This document shows positions 1-8,480 of a DNA stretch of 38,288 nt, one piece after another; within the stretch, counting starts at the first letter, position 1; each line of letters starts with the position of its first letter. This DNA comes from Candidatus Kerfeldbacteria bacterium CG08_land_8_20_14_0_20_40_16 (GTDB lineage: Bacteria; Patescibacteriota; Patescibacteriia; UM-FILTER-42-10). Under the pieces are notes generated by a model, which was given only the letters and a program-made list of their open reading frames with translations, searched no databases and was not told where the DNA came from. Location of the stretch: the NCBI GenBank assembly GCA_002774635.1, contig PEXU01000057.1, positions 1-38,288 on the forward strand, in the 5' to 3' direction. A program made the translations under genes and the position numbers.

Positions 1-111
1 AAAAGATTAAGGAAATAATTTAATTTTAATGCTGAATATCACCGTGGACTAAACAGAATTGACTTTCAGCCTATTTCCGCTTTAAGAATTATTTACTCAT
101 TTTTTAATTAA

Positions 112-669
112 ATGAAACACCGGACATTTGTGGCGATCACGCCCCCTCGTTCGATAAGGGAGAAACTAGCAGGAGTAACAGAGCAGCTGAAAAAATTAAA
201 TCTTCCGATTAAAACTACAACAACTAGTAATATCCATTTAACTCTAAGGTTCCTCGATTCGCTAAGCCAAGAAGAAATCAAATTAGTTGACTGTAAATTA
301 AAGGAATCGTTTGCCGAAGAGAAAAAATTCTATTTAGATCTTGATTCGGTTAAGCTGTTTCCGTCAGAGCAAAACGCCAAAGTGATATCAGCAAATCTAG
401 CTTATAATCTAAACTTGATTAAACTAGAAAACAAAGTAAGAAAAAGCTTGCGGCAATTTAGATTTTTGCCCGATGAAAACCGCCGCTTCCATTCTCATAT
501 GACTTTAGCAAGAATAACTAAGCCTCTTCAGAAGGAAGATATTAAAAAAATAAATAATATTTCAATTAAGGGAAGTTGGGAGGTGAAAACTATTGAGTTA
601 TTAAAGAGTGATTTATCAGGAAAGACCCCTCGTTATAACTTATTAGAAAGTTATCTACTTAAAGAATGA
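112..669 (+). CDS. thpR: RNA 2',3'-cyclic phosphodiesterase (ThpR/LigT family)
   Basis: A 185-residue member of the 2H phosphoesterase superfamily. Known members open 2',3'-cyclic phosphate ends on RNA (and ligate tRNA halves in vitro) in the cytoplasm. Both catalytic HxT motifs are visible: HLT at residues 42-44 and HMT at 129-131, the second inside the typical FHSHMTLAR context. The length matches the family (about 175-190). The ATG at 112 directly follows a TAA at 109-111, and the stop overlaps the next gene's start as ATGA, so the two are probably translationally coupled. The physiological substrate cannot be read from the sequence. Confidence 0.93.
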   Translation: MKHRTFVAITPPRSIREKLAGVTEQLKKLNLPIKTTTTSNIHLTLRFLDSLSQEEIKLVDCKLKESFAEEKKFYLDLDSVKLFPSEQNAKVISANLAYNLNLIKLENKVRKSLRQFRFLPDENRRFHSHMTLARITKPLQKEDIKKINNISIKGSWEVKTIELLKSDLSGKTPRYNLLESYLLKE

Positions 670-1406
670 AAATAGACATTCTGGGAGTGAAAATAGACAG
701 CGTGACCAAGGAGGAGGCCGTTGCCATCTTAAAAAAATATTTGGATTCCGATTTCGCCCATCAGGTAGTAACTCCTAACCCCGAATTTATCATGGCGGCC
801 CAACGGGATGAAGAGTTTAAAGAAATACTAAACAATTCTTCTTTAGCGATTGCCGATGGATTTGGTCTTAAGTTGGCCGCTTGGTATTTAAAGCAACCGT
901 TCAAAGAACGAATTGCCGGAGTTGATTTTATTAGGAGTCTTACCCAACTATTGCAGAATGAAAAAAAAAGTATTTACTTACTGGGAGCAGGAGCGGGGGT
1001 AGCAAAAGAGGCCGCCCAAAAACTAAAAAAGCAGTATTTCCATTTAAAAATTGTGGGGGCAGAAAGTTGTTTGAAGAATAATAAAATGATTTCTGATGAA
1101 GAAATAATTCGAAATATAAATTTGAAGTCCCCGCAAGTGCTTTTGGTCGCCTTTGGTGCTCCAAAGCAAGAGAAGTGGATTGCTCGAAATTTATCAAAGC
1201 TTAATACAATTAGGATAGCAATGGGCGTTGGCGGCGCATTCGATTTTATTTCTGGCCGGGTAAAACGAGCGCCAGTGCTAATTCGAAAATTAGGATTAGA
1301 ATGGCTTTTTAGATTTATAATTCAGCCTTGGCGAGTTAAAAGAATATTCACTGCGGCAATAAAATTTCCGTGGGCAGTTATTAAATCAAGGAAAAAAAAT
1401 GGCTAG
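666..1406 (+). CDS. WecG/TagA/CpsF family glycosyltransferase (GT26)
   Basis: A 246-residue GT26 enzyme. Family members (TagA, WecG) transfer N-acetylmannosamine or a related sugar from UDP onto a lipid-linked GlcNAc, the committing step of wall teichoic acid or enterobacterial common antigen synthesis. Visible hallmarks are TPNPEF at 36-41, the catalytic-region IADG with Asp64, a GAP-K-QEKW segment, and GVGGAFDFISGRVKRAP near the C-terminus followed by a basic amphipathic tail that may bind the membrane. It overlaps thpR by 4 nt and gltX by 8 nt. The sugar and acceptor are unknown. The polysaccharide cluster at 22-30 kb is a plausible partner pathway, but that link is inference. Confidence 0.93.
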   Translation: MKIDILGVKIDSVTKEEAVAILKKYLDSDFAHQVVTPNPEFIMAAQRDEEFKEILNNSSLAIADGFGLKLAAWYLKQPFKERIAGVDFIRSLTQLLQNEKKSIYLLGAGAGVAKEAAQKLKKQYFHLKIVGAESCLKNNKMISDEEIIRNINLKSPQVLLVAFGAPKQEKWIARNLSKLNTIRIAMGVGGAFDFISGRVKRAPVLIRKLGLEWLFRFIIQPWRVKRIFTAAIKFPWAVIKSRKKNG

Positions 1407-2871
1407 TAAATCAAAAATAAGGGTGCGAATTGCTCCTTCCCCAACCGGTCCGTTGCACGTGGGAACGGCACGGTCGGCATTGTATAATTACCTTTTTGCC
1501 AGGCAAAACGGCGGCGCTTTTGTTCTGCGCATTGAAGATACCGATTTGGAGCGTTCTGACGAAAAATATACCAGGGAGGTTATAGAAGGGTTACATTGGC
1601 TGGGAATAGAATGGGATGAAGGACCTACCTTAGCTAATAAAGAAAAAGGGAAATACGGCCCCTATAAGCAGTCGGAGAGAACGGATATTTACCGGAAATA
1701 TATTAAAAAATTGATCGATGAAGACAAGGTATATCCTTGCTATTGCACACCCGAGAAATTGAAGCAAGAAAGGGTGGCCGCGGCCAAAAGGGGAGAGGCC
1801 CCAAAATATAGCGGCAAGTGCCGAAATTTATCTGGTGCCGATCGAAAAAAACTGGAATCAGAAGGAAAAGGCAGTATTTTACGGTTTAAGACCCCTGCTC
1901 AAGTGATAACCTTCACTGACGAAATTAGAGGCGAAGTATCCTTTGCAACGGATCTGATCGGAGATTTCTCGATCGCCCGTGACGAACAAACCCCCCTGTA
2001 TAATCTAGCGGTCGTAATCGATGATTATACAATGAAAATATCGCATGTAATCAGAGGGGAGGATCACCTCTCTAACACTCCCAAACAAATATTGCTTCAA
2101 GTAGCGCTTGGTTTTCCAAAACCGTATTACGCCCATCTTCCCTTAATTCTCAACGAGGACCGATCCAAGCTCTCGAAAAGAATGAATAAGGTATCAATTA
2201 TTGATTATCGGCAGGATGGTTATTTGCCCGAGGCGATGCTTAATTTTTTTGTGCTTTTAGGCTGGAATCCTAAAACGGAAAAAGAGATATTTACCAAAGA
2301 AGAATTAATTAAACAGTTTAGTCTCAAGAATATTCATCGAGGAGGGGCGGTTTTTACCAGAAAGCGACTGGATTGGATGAACGGATATTATATTAGAAAA
2401 TTAAATCCTGATGATTTATATAAATCAACGCTCTCATTTTTAGAAAAAGCTAAAATTCCTGTTGCCGACAAGGAATACACTAAGCAGGCGATTGCTCTGG
2501 AGCAGGAGAGAATTAAGAATCTTAAGGAACTTCCTGATGCGGTTAGCTTCTTTTTTCTAAAGGAACTGGAATACGATCCGAAGCTTTTGCTTTGGAAGAA
2601 AACCACAGGGGAGGAAATTCATAAAAATCTGGAAACAGTGGAACAATTTTTCCAGAAATTATCCGAAAAAAAATTTACCGCAGAAAAAATAGAGAAGGGG
2701 TTAAAAAACATCATTGCTACCAGAAAACTGGATACTGGTTCTATTCTCTGGCCACTCCGGGTGGCATTAACTGGCCGAGAAGCCTCGCCCGGACCGTTTG
2801 AGGTGGCAGCGGTGCTGGGAAAGGAAAAGGTATTGGTACGTCTTAAAAAGGCAATTTTGCTTATTAGTTGA
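1399..2871 (+). CDS. gltX: glutamyl-tRNA synthetase
   Basis: A 490-residue class I synthetase that charges tRNA-Glu. In organisms lacking GlnRS it also charges tRNA-Gln for later amidation; the sequence alone does not say which applies here. The HIGH signature appears as PLHVG at 18-22 after PSPTGP, and the KMSKS loop as KLSKR at 257-261. A CYC pair at 114-116 with Cys141 resembles the zinc site of bacterial GluRS. The start at 1399 has an AGGA Shine-Dalgarno about 7 nt upstream, inside the preceding glycosyltransferase gene. The length is normal. Confidence 0.97.
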   Translation: MASKSKIRVRIAPSPTGPLHVGTARSALYNYLFARQNGGAFVLRIEDTDLERSDEKYTREVIEGLHWLGIEWDEGPTLANKEKGKYGPYKQSERTDIYRKYIKKLIDEDKVYPCYCTPEKLKQERVAAAKRGEAPKYSGKCRNLSGADRKKLESEGKGSILRFKTPAQVITFTDEIRGEVSFATDLIGDFSIARDEQTPLYNLAVVIDDYTMKISHVIRGEDHLSNTPKQILLQVALGFPKPYYAHLPLILNEDRSKLSKRMNKVSIIDYRQDGYLPEAMLNFFVLLGWNPKTEKEIFTKEELIKQFSLKNIHRGGAVFTRKRLDWMNGYYIRKLNPDDLYKSTLSFLEKAKIPVADKEYTKQAIALEQERIKNLKELPDAVSFFFLKELEYDPKLLLWKKTTGEEIHKNLETVEQFFQKLSEKKFTAEKIEKGLKNIIATRKLDTGSILWPLRVALTGREASPGPFEVAAVLGKEKVLVRLKKAILLIS

Positions 2872-2879
2872 TTGATAAT

Positions 2880-2908
2880 TTGCTAAAAACTAAAATATGC
2901 GATATAAT
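2880..2908 (+). promoter_or_regulatory. sigma-70-type promoter for the M23 peptidase gene
   Basis: TTGCTA (2880-2885), a 17-nt spacer, then a perfect TATAAT (2903-2908), lying just past the gltX stop. Transcription should start near 2915, about 19 nt before the ATG at 2934. This favours that ATG over the upstream TTG at 2868, which would lie outside such a transcript. Confidence 0.75.
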
Positions 2909-2933
2909 TATTTTGGTTGAATGGGTTAAAAAT

Positions 2934-4238
2934 ATGTTATTTTTGTTCAAAATAAAAATAAATCCTAAAAAATTCCTTTACCTTATGGGATTGGTAGTTG
3001 TTGCCAATCTTTTATTTTTTCCTCGCCAGGCTTTGTTGGTCCAAAATTCGGAGGAGAGGAGTGATCAACAAATCAGCAATCAAGATGAACAGTTGACCAA
3101 CGATATTAAACAGCAGATTGATGAAAAGGGAAAAAAGATTGAAGAGTTGCAGCAACAGATTGACCAGTATAATCAAAATATTGCTACCAAGCAAAAAGAA
3201 CAGGCAAGCATTGAAAATGAAATATCGATGTTCGATGACCGAATTGCTAAAAAGAATCTGAATATTGAAGCGCAGGAGAACCTAATCGAAAAATTAACGT
3301 TGGAAATAACTGATTTAGAAACAAAAATATCCGATAAAGAAGATGAAATTCTGTCAGAAAAAGATGATCTTTCGGACATGATTAGAAAAATGTATGAATA
3401 TGATCAAAAGACCTATCTAGAAGTGACGATCGGAAATAATAATTTTTCGGAATACTTTACTCAGCTAAAATACATCGAGCAACTGGAAAAGAGCACTAAG
3501 GATGCCCTAGATCATCTCAAGACTCTCAAAAGCACTCTAGAAGGACAAAAAGAGAATCTAGATGGTAAGAAAAAGGAAGTTGAGGCGGAAAAAACAAAAT
3601 TAGAAGGGGAGCGTAGCGAATTAGAGGGAGAAAAAACATACAAGGATCAATTATTGTTTGATACTAAACTGGACGAAGCGAAATTTCAGCAATTGATTGA
3701 GCAAGTGAGGCAGGAAGAAGTCCTGACTAATACCGAGATTAGCAATCTAACGCAGGAGATGCAGCAGCGGCTTTCCAATGAAGATTTTGTTGGGCTAGGG
3801 GGCGATATTATTCAAGGAAACGCCACGCTTACTTGGCCGATCAATCCTAAATATGGAATCTCCTGTGGCTTTCACTGTGCTGATTATCCGTTTAAAAAAT
3901 GGTTTGAGCATTCTGGAATGGATACTAGGACTCCGCAGGGGACGCCGATAGGAGCAGCCGCTTCTGGCTACGTGGTGATTGCCAAAGACGGCGGAATGGG
4001 GTATAGCTACATATTAATTGAGCACGGGGATGGATTAGCATCAATATATGGTCATGTTAGCAGAATAGATGTTGCTCCTGAGCAGTACGTACGAACTGGT
4101 GAAATAATTGGCTTAAGTGGCGGGATGCCCGGTTTTCCGGGAACAGGAAAATTCAGTACCGGTCCGCATCTTCACTTTGAGGTGCGGGTAAATGGTATTC
4201 CGGATGATCCTTTAAAATATTTGCCGGCAATCCTTTAA
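2934..4238 (+). CDS. coiled-coil M23 (LytM/EnvC-like) peptidoglycan peptidase
   Basis: A predicted secreted or membrane-anchored murein hydrolase or hydrolase activator of 434 residues. A hydrophobic N-terminal segment (about residues 14-30) is followed by a long Lys/Glu/Gln-rich coiled coil (about 45-290) and a C-terminal M23 domain. Zinc ligands appear intact: H-S-G-M-D (HxxxD) and H-L-H in GPHLHFEV, plus YGH between them. This suggests a catalytically active endopeptidase rather than a degenerate EnvC-type activator. I chose the ATG at 2934 because a promoter lies at 2880-2908. A longer reading frame from TTG at 2868 adds 22 residues and overlaps gltX. EnvC relatives act with the division machinery; ftsQ is nearby but on the other strand. 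Confidence 0.9.
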   Translation: MLFLFKIKINPKKFLYLMGLVVVANLLFFPRQALLVQNSEERSDQQISNQDEQLTNDIKQQIDEKGKKIEELQQQIDQYNQNIATKQKEQASIENEISMFDDRIAKKNLNIEAQENLIEKLTLEITDLETKISDKEDEILSEKDDLSDMIRKMYEYDQKTYLEVTIGNNNFSEYFTQLKYIEQLEKSTKDALDHLKTLKSTLEGQKENLDGKKKEVEAEKTKLEGERSELEGEKTYKDQLLFDTKLDEAKFQQLIEQVRQEEVLTNTEISNLTQEMQQRLSNEDFVGLGGDIIQGNATLTWPINPKYGISCGFHCADYPFKKWFEHSGMDTRTPQGTPIGAAASGYVVIAKDGGMGYSYILIEHGDGLASIYGHVSRIDVAPEQYVRTGEIIGLSGGMPGFPGTGKFSTGPHLHFEVRVNGIPDDPLKYLPAIL

Positions 4239-4256
4239 AATAAAAAGCTAGAAATA

Positions 4257-4289
4257 TAAAATAGGGGATAATTAGCAGCCCCTAATTTA
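4257..4289. terminator. hairpin between convergent genes, probable bidirectional terminator
   Basis: TAGGGG (4262-4267) pairs with CCCCTA (4279-4284) around an 11-nt loop. After one A-A mismatch, TAAA pairs with TTTA for four more base pairs. On the minus strand the hairpin is followed by ATTTTAT, on the plus strand by ATTTAAT, so both U-tracts are short. It sits exactly between the plus-strand block and the minus-strand genes. Confidence 0.55.
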
Positions 4290-4339
4290 ATATGTATTAA
4301 AGTGTCGCACAAGGTTACTTTTGTGACGCCTAGGTCAGC

Positions 4340-5035
4340 CTACTTCAAATAGGGGTCTTTTAATGGTATGTATTTAAGTATTTCCTTCTCGAATTCACTT
4401 AATAAAACTAAATCTACATTTCTATTGCGATTTGTGGTTATAGATTTATCTGTCCTTTTAACATTAACTTGAGTTATTTCTGGATTAAAAATACAAAGGT
4501 ATATTTTGAACTGAAAATCCTTATATGTACGAAATTTTGCGCATACATTGTTAGTGAATCGCCCCTGTTCCTTATCTGGAAAAAAGACATCAACAGCATA
4601 TTTCCCCTTCGAATGATAAATTAGAAAATCAACTTTTAATGCATAATCATTTAGTACTACCCTAGCTTGATTATGAACAAAAGGTTCGTGGTAATAATTT
4701 GCTAATATCTTATATACATTTTGCTCTGCCTCAAAACCTTGTTTATGAAGAAGGATTGCTTTATTGCTTCTAGTTTCCCCTTTTGAGTAATTTGTTTCTG
4801 CTAGACCGATTTCACTTCGAATATTTGTTATTCCACCAAAATTTCTTTCCAAAGTCTTTACATTTGGCAAGTAATCACAATTTTTTAAATCTGCACCTAC
4901 CGGCCATCTTTCATTTTCCTTATAAAAGTGTCTGAATCCTGATAAGATATTATCCAATGTCCAAGAAACATGAAATTTACTTTTACTCTTTGGAATGACT
5001 AGTAGTCCTTTCGATTGTTTGTAGAATTTGGGCAT
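4340..5035 (-). CDS. unrecognised protein: HNH-associated repeat plus PD-(D/E)XK-like domain
   Basis: 231 residues; I do not recognise a named family. Residues about 27-80 resemble the homing-endonuclease-associated repeat (HNH_repeat type): a helix with FYKENERWP, then DYLPNVKTLERNFGG, ending in IRSEIGL. That is the 'LPS-x-T-x-x-RFGSW...GL' pattern of a small DNA-binding module. Residues about 95-215 look like a PD-(D/E)XK fold: Glu102/Glu104 in the first helix, KVDFLIY with Asp136, then KYAVDVFF with Asp149. The usual ExK is replaced by DVF, so catalysis is uncertain; Lys155 or Lys167 might substitute. No signal peptide or membrane segment is visible. It begins 22 nt after the ftsQ stop and ends before the convergent terminator. 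No Shine-Dalgarno precedes the ATG. A DNA-repair (Vsr-like), restriction or homing role is possible but unproven. Confidence 0.65.
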   Translation of the reverse strand: MPKFYKQSKGLLVIPKSKSKFHVSWTLDNILSGFRHFYKENERWPVGADLKNCDYLPNVKTLERNFGGITNIRSEIGLAETNYSKGETRSNKAILLHKQGFEAEQNVYKILANYYHEPFVHNQARVVLNDYALKVDFLIYHSKGKYAVDVFFPDKEQGRFTNNVCAKFRTYKDFQFKIYLCIFNPEITQVNVKRTDKSITTNRNRNVDLVLLSEFEKEILKYIPLKDPYLK

Positions 5036-5057
5036 GCAAAGTTATGTATAGATCAAA

Positions 5058-6125
5058 TTAGATTAATTCTTTGAGGAATATCTTTTCTCCGAATCGCAAA
5101 TCTATGTAATCTATATTGCTATTTGATTCTTTGTTGACTGCTCGATTGAGCAAAAATATTTTTAGTCTTTCCAGTTGGGCGGAAAGATCACTGACGGTGG
5201 TGAAAAAGGCTTGCCAGTTTTCTTGCGTCTTAATGATTATGTCCTGGGTTAAAGGAACAATATCGCATTTCTCCTCCGCGGTAACCGAAGTATTAACATT
5301 CTGGTTTAAATTAGCATTCTTTGAGCTATTTACCGAAGAACTATTTTGATTAATATTGAGATTGGTATTTACTTTAGTGTTGCTGTTTGTCGGTGGAACA
5401 CCTATTTCTGATGATACTGGTTCTGTCTTTTTGGGACAGTTCACTTCGGGAATTAGAAACCGATCAATATTGGTATTAGTTTTTTTACTGAAGTTTTCAT
5501 TCAAATCAAAAATTGACTCAATGACCTTTTGGGGCAGAATCTTATCCTTTAATTTAACTTTTCTTTCGTTTAAATCTTCTACTATTGGAAAATTTGGTTT
5601 TGCTTCTTCAGGAGATATTATGTGAGTCACTATTCCCTCTAAATCTAAATAATAGTAATGACCATCATTAATAAAGGTTAAATTAGGGATTTTCTCCTTC
5701 AGGGTAACGACAATCTTATCGGGCAGTCTCTTTTTGATCTTGACCTGCTCTAGCGCAAAACTATCCCAAAGAGCTTGTTCGGAAGCTTTAGTGTTATAAA
5801 CAAACAAGTTGCTTTGTGGCAGGATAATAAGCCTTCTTGCAACGAAGACCTTATTTATTTCAGAGCTTATTTGGTCATAAGTCAGTTCCTGATTCCCCTG
5901 AATTTCAACTTCCTTGATTCTAAAAAAATTGGAATAAAAGAAAAAATAGATTACTCCGAGGATGATTAATCCAAGGATTAGTCGCCTTGGGTTTTTTATG
6001 TGTCGCAAAATAAAACCCAGCTGTTTCCTTTTGAAATAAGGATTTTCATAGACCGGTTTGTTTACTATTTTGATTTCGTGTTTCCGAAAACCCCTAATGT
6101 TTTTTGTTTTTTTTCTCCCAAACAT
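5058..6125 (-). CDS. ftsQ: FtsQ/DivIB-type cell division protein
   Basis: A bitopic division protein of 355 residues. FtsQ/DivIB links early and late divisome parts through FtsB and FtsL. The order is a basic cytoplasmic tail, a membrane segment at about 49-66, a POTRA domain at about 68-145 (FRIKEVEIQGNQELTYDQI; ERL-like RLPDKIVVTLKEK), then the extracytoplasmic beta domain ending in IDYIDLRFGEKIFLK. An Asn-rich low-complexity loop (about 247-280) interrupts the beta domain and is flanked by Cys230 and Cys287. The start overlaps the end of ddl by 61 nt. It is still the best choice: it is the only Met before the membrane segment and has a strong Shine-Dalgarno at 6130-6136. The alr-ddl-ftsQ order is a familiar wall/division arrangement. 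Confidence 0.88.
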   Translation of the reverse strand: MFGRKKTKNIRGFRKHEIKIVNKPVYENPYFKRKQLGFILRHIKNPRRLILGLIILGVIYFFFYSNFFRIKEVEIQGNQELTYDQISSEINKVFVARRLIILPQSNLFVYNTKASEQALWDSFALEQVKIKKRLPDKIVVTLKEKIPNLTFINDGHYYYLDLEGIVTHIISPEEAKPNFPIVEDLNERKVKLKDKILPQKVIESIFDLNENFSKKTNTNIDRFLIPEVNCPKKTEPVSSEIGVPPTNSNTKVNTNLNINQNSSSVNSSKNANLNQNVNTSVTAEEKCDIVPLTQDIIIKTQENWQAFFTTVSDLSAQLERLKIFLLNRAVNKESNSNIDYIDLRFGEKIFLKELI

Positions 6126-7276
6126 ATTGCTCCCTTAGTTTTATACCAATCTTTCCTTAGTTGGTAAGACGTTAAGGATTGATTTTTAGCTCTTTTGCGT
6201 TCAATAGCTAATGCAATTAGCCGATCTAGTAATTCAGAATAGCTGATTCCCGTTGCTTCCCATAATTTAGGATACATACTAATAGAAGTAAATCCTGGGA
6301 TGGTGTTAATCTCGCTCAAATAGAGCTTTTTTTTATTTTGATCCAGTAAAAAATCTACTCTGGCCATTCCTGCGCAGTCAGTGGCCTTAAATGCTTGAAT
6401 GGCAATTAATTGAACCTGCCTAATAATTTTTTTAGAAAGTTTAGCCGGAATAATAATCTTGGATTTTCCATCAACATATTTAGCATCATAATCGTAGAAT
6501 TCATTGGAAGCAATCACCTCTCCGGGAAGAGATGCTTGGGGGTCATTATTCCCCAGTACGCTTACCTCAATCTCGCGAGCACTTTCTACCGCTTCTTCCA
6601 CAATGACGCGGTGATCATATTTTAACGCTTCTTTAATTGCGATTACTAATTGCTTTTCATTTTTTGCCTTGGAAATACCAACCGAAGAACCCAAATTGGA
6701 TGGTTTTACAAAAACAGGAAAATTCACTTTTTTTGTTATATCCTTAGTGATTCTGGTGGGATTTTTCTTCCAATCATTTCTTATAAAATTACAGAATTTT
6801 ACAATCGGCAGTTGTTCTTCCTTAAATATTTTTTTCATTATTACCTTATCCATTCCCACCGCGGAGCCCAAAACTCCCGCTCCTACATAAGGAATACCAG
6901 AAAGTTCCAATAACCCCTGAATCGTACCGTCTTCTCCGTATGGGCCGTGTAATACCGGAAACACCACATCCAGGGAGGTTTCTCTTAAACAAATTCTGGC
7001 ATTTTGAGTAGCGATCGGAACCAAGGATTTTTTGGTTGGATCAGGAATGATTATTTTTTCCATAATCGGAAATTTTTTTACACTCTGATCTCTTAAGATG
7101 TTAACAACATTTTTTCCGGTAATCCACTTTCCTGCTTTAGTGATACCGATGGGAAAAACATCATATTTCTTTCTACCCAATGCCGAAATAACACTTACGG
7201 CAGAAACAATAGAAACTTCGTGTTCTCCCGATTGTCCGCCAAAGATAACCCCTACTCTGATTTTTCTCTTAGCCAT
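6065..7276 (-). CDS. ddl: D-alanine--D-alanine ligase
   Basis: A 403-residue ATP-grasp ligase that joins two D-alanines for the peptidoglycan pentapeptide. Visible are the N-terminal VIFGGQSGEHEVS, HGPYGEDGTIQGLLELSGIPYVG, the ATP-binding FVKPSNLGSSVGISK, the omega-loop FYDYDAKY, and the magnesium site EINTIPGFT. The Tyr in DAKY fits D-Ala-D-Ala rather than D-Ala-D-Lac specificity, where Phe is usual. It lies 56 nt after alr, the gene that supplies its substrate. A perfect palindrome, GTAAAATTTTAC, sits in that gap at 7288-7299. The C-terminal tail (about 25 residues beyond the ATP-grasp core) carries the ftsQ start region. Confidence 0.96.
   Translation of the reverse strand: MAKRKIRVGVIFGGQSGEHEVSIVSAVSVISALGRKKYDVFPIGITKAGKWITGKNVVNILRDQSVKKFPIMEKIIIPDPTKKSLVPIATQNARICLRETSLDVVFPVLHGPYGEDGTIQGLLELSGIPYVGAGVLGSAVGMDKVIMKKIFKEEQLPIVKFCNFIRNDWKKNPTRITKDITKKVNFPVFVKPSNLGSSVGISKAKNEKQLVIAIKEALKYDHRVIVEEAVESAREIEVSVLGNNDPQASLPGEVIASNEFYDYDAKYVDGKSKIIIPAKLSKKIIRQVQLIAIQAFKATDCAGMARVDFLLDQNKKKLYLSEINTIPGFTSISMYPKLWEATGISYSELLDRLIALAIERKRAKNQSLTSYQLRKDWYKTKGAICLGEKKQKTLGVFGNTKSK
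6130..6136 (-). promoter_or_regulatory. strong Shine-Dalgarno that fixes the ftsQ start
   Basis: AAGGGAG on the minus strand, 4 nt before the ATG at 6125 and entirely inside the ddl coding sequence. Good Shine-Dalgarno sites are rare in this window, so it supports the unusual 61-nt ddl/ftsQ overlap as real. Confidence 0.75.
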
Positions 7277-7332
7277 GTTTATGTGTCGTAAAATTTTACT
7301 ACAAACCTCTACCTAAGGAAATGATTTAGAGA

Positions 7333-8472
7333 TTAAAGATAGACTCGAGGAATTAAAGGATTAATTCTAGTAATTACTTCGTAATTAATTGTATTTGTTT
7401 TTTTAGCAATTTCTTCAGCGGTAATTTCTTGACCATTCTTTTTTCCGATTAAGATTACCTCCTCTCCTACTTTAATATCTCTTACTTTTGTTACATCAAT
7501 CATGGTCAGGTTCATACATACTCGTCCAATTACCGGCACTATTTTTCCATTGATCAACGCCTCTCCCTTATTGGATAAAAGTCGGCTATATCCCTCGTGA
7601 TATCCTACGGGAATGATTGCTAACCTGGTTTTTTTACTCGTTTTATAACTGCAGCCGTAACCGACCGGACTCCTCTTTTCTAATTCTTTAATCTGGACTA
7701 TTTTTGTTTTCCAGGTTAAGGCGGGCTTGAGTTCTAGCCAGGAATATTTACTACTCACCTTTTGTTTAGTTTCCTCAGACGGCCATAATCCATATAAAGA
7801 AATTCCGACCCGAACCAAATTAAAATGGGTATCGGCAGAAACTAGGGCAGCGGCGCTACAAGCAGCATGCATTAATGGGATGGTGATGTTTCTTTTTTGA
7901 AGATGAAAAAGAAGATTTTTGAATTCCAGTATTTGCTGATTAGTATAGGTCCAATCAGCATTTTCTGAGTCAGCGAAATGAGTGAAAATCCCCACCAGTT
8001 CGATTCCTTTAATATCCTTAATGTCATCAATAAATTCTGCCGCTTCTTTAGCTAAAATTCCCAATCTGGCCGTTCCAGTATCTATTTTAACATGCAGGCG
8101 CGCCCGCTTATTCAATTTTTTAGCCTCTTCTGATATTTTTCTGACCGTCTCCCGATCATAGACCGTCAATTCAATATTATTTTCAAGTGCTTCTTCAATA
8201 CTACCCAGATCAAAATAGCTTAGTACTAAAATAGGGGTCAGAATATGGTTTTTTCTTAACTCCAGGGCTTCTGCCAAGTTTACTACCCCTAGATAATCTA
8301 CCCCAAAATCACTAGCAATTTCGGCTATCCCTACCATTCCGTGGCCATAGGCATTGCTTTTAACAATAGGCATTAGTTTTACGTGGGGACCAACCACTTT
8401 TTGAAACACCGCCAAATTATGCTTTATCGCATCCTTTTCTATCTCCACCCAGGTTAAATATCCCTCTGGCAT
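7333..8472 (-). CDS. alr: alanine racemase
   Basis: A 379-residue fold-type III PLP enzyme that converts L- to D-alanine in the cytoplasm. The PLP lysine is Lys38 in VKSNAYGHG. The second catalytic base is Tyr272 in GYGCSY. RVGISLYG (222-229) and RVCMNLTMID (317-326) are also characteristic. Length and domain order (TIM barrel, then beta domain) are standard. It lies 8 nt downstream of serS with no Shine-Dalgarno, and feeds ddl, the next gene. Confidence 0.97.
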   Translation of the reverse strand: MPEGYLTWVEIEKDAIKHNLAVFQKVVGPHVKLMPIVKSNAYGHGMVGIAEIASDFGVDYLGVVNLAEALELRKNHILTPILVLSYFDLGSIEEALENNIELTVYDRETVRKISEEAKKLNKRARLHVKIDTGTARLGILAKEAAEFIDDIKDIKGIELVGIFTHFADSENADWTYTNQQILEFKNLLFHLQKRNITIPLMHAACSAAALVSADTHFNLVRVGISLYGLWPSEETKQKVSSKYSWLELKPALTWKTKIVQIKELEKRSPVGYGCSYKTSKKTRLAIIPVGYHEGYSRLLSNKGEALINGKIVPVIGRVCMNLTMIDVTKVRDIKVGEEVILIGKKNGQEITAEEIAKKTNTINYEVITRINPLIPRVYL

Positions 8473-8480
8473 AAAAAAAT

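Noticed and set aside
1-111. Reading frames ending at 21-23 (…KIKEII) and 109-111 (…RIIYSFFN)
   Set aside because: Either could be the tail of an upstream gene, but the first has only six codons in the window and the second has an in-frame stop at 16-18 and no start codon. Neither can be supported as a gene.
666-4238. Alternative genetic code with TGA as a sense codon
   Set aside because: TGA ends gltX and thpR at the expected family lengths, and no conserved domain is broken by an internal TGA.
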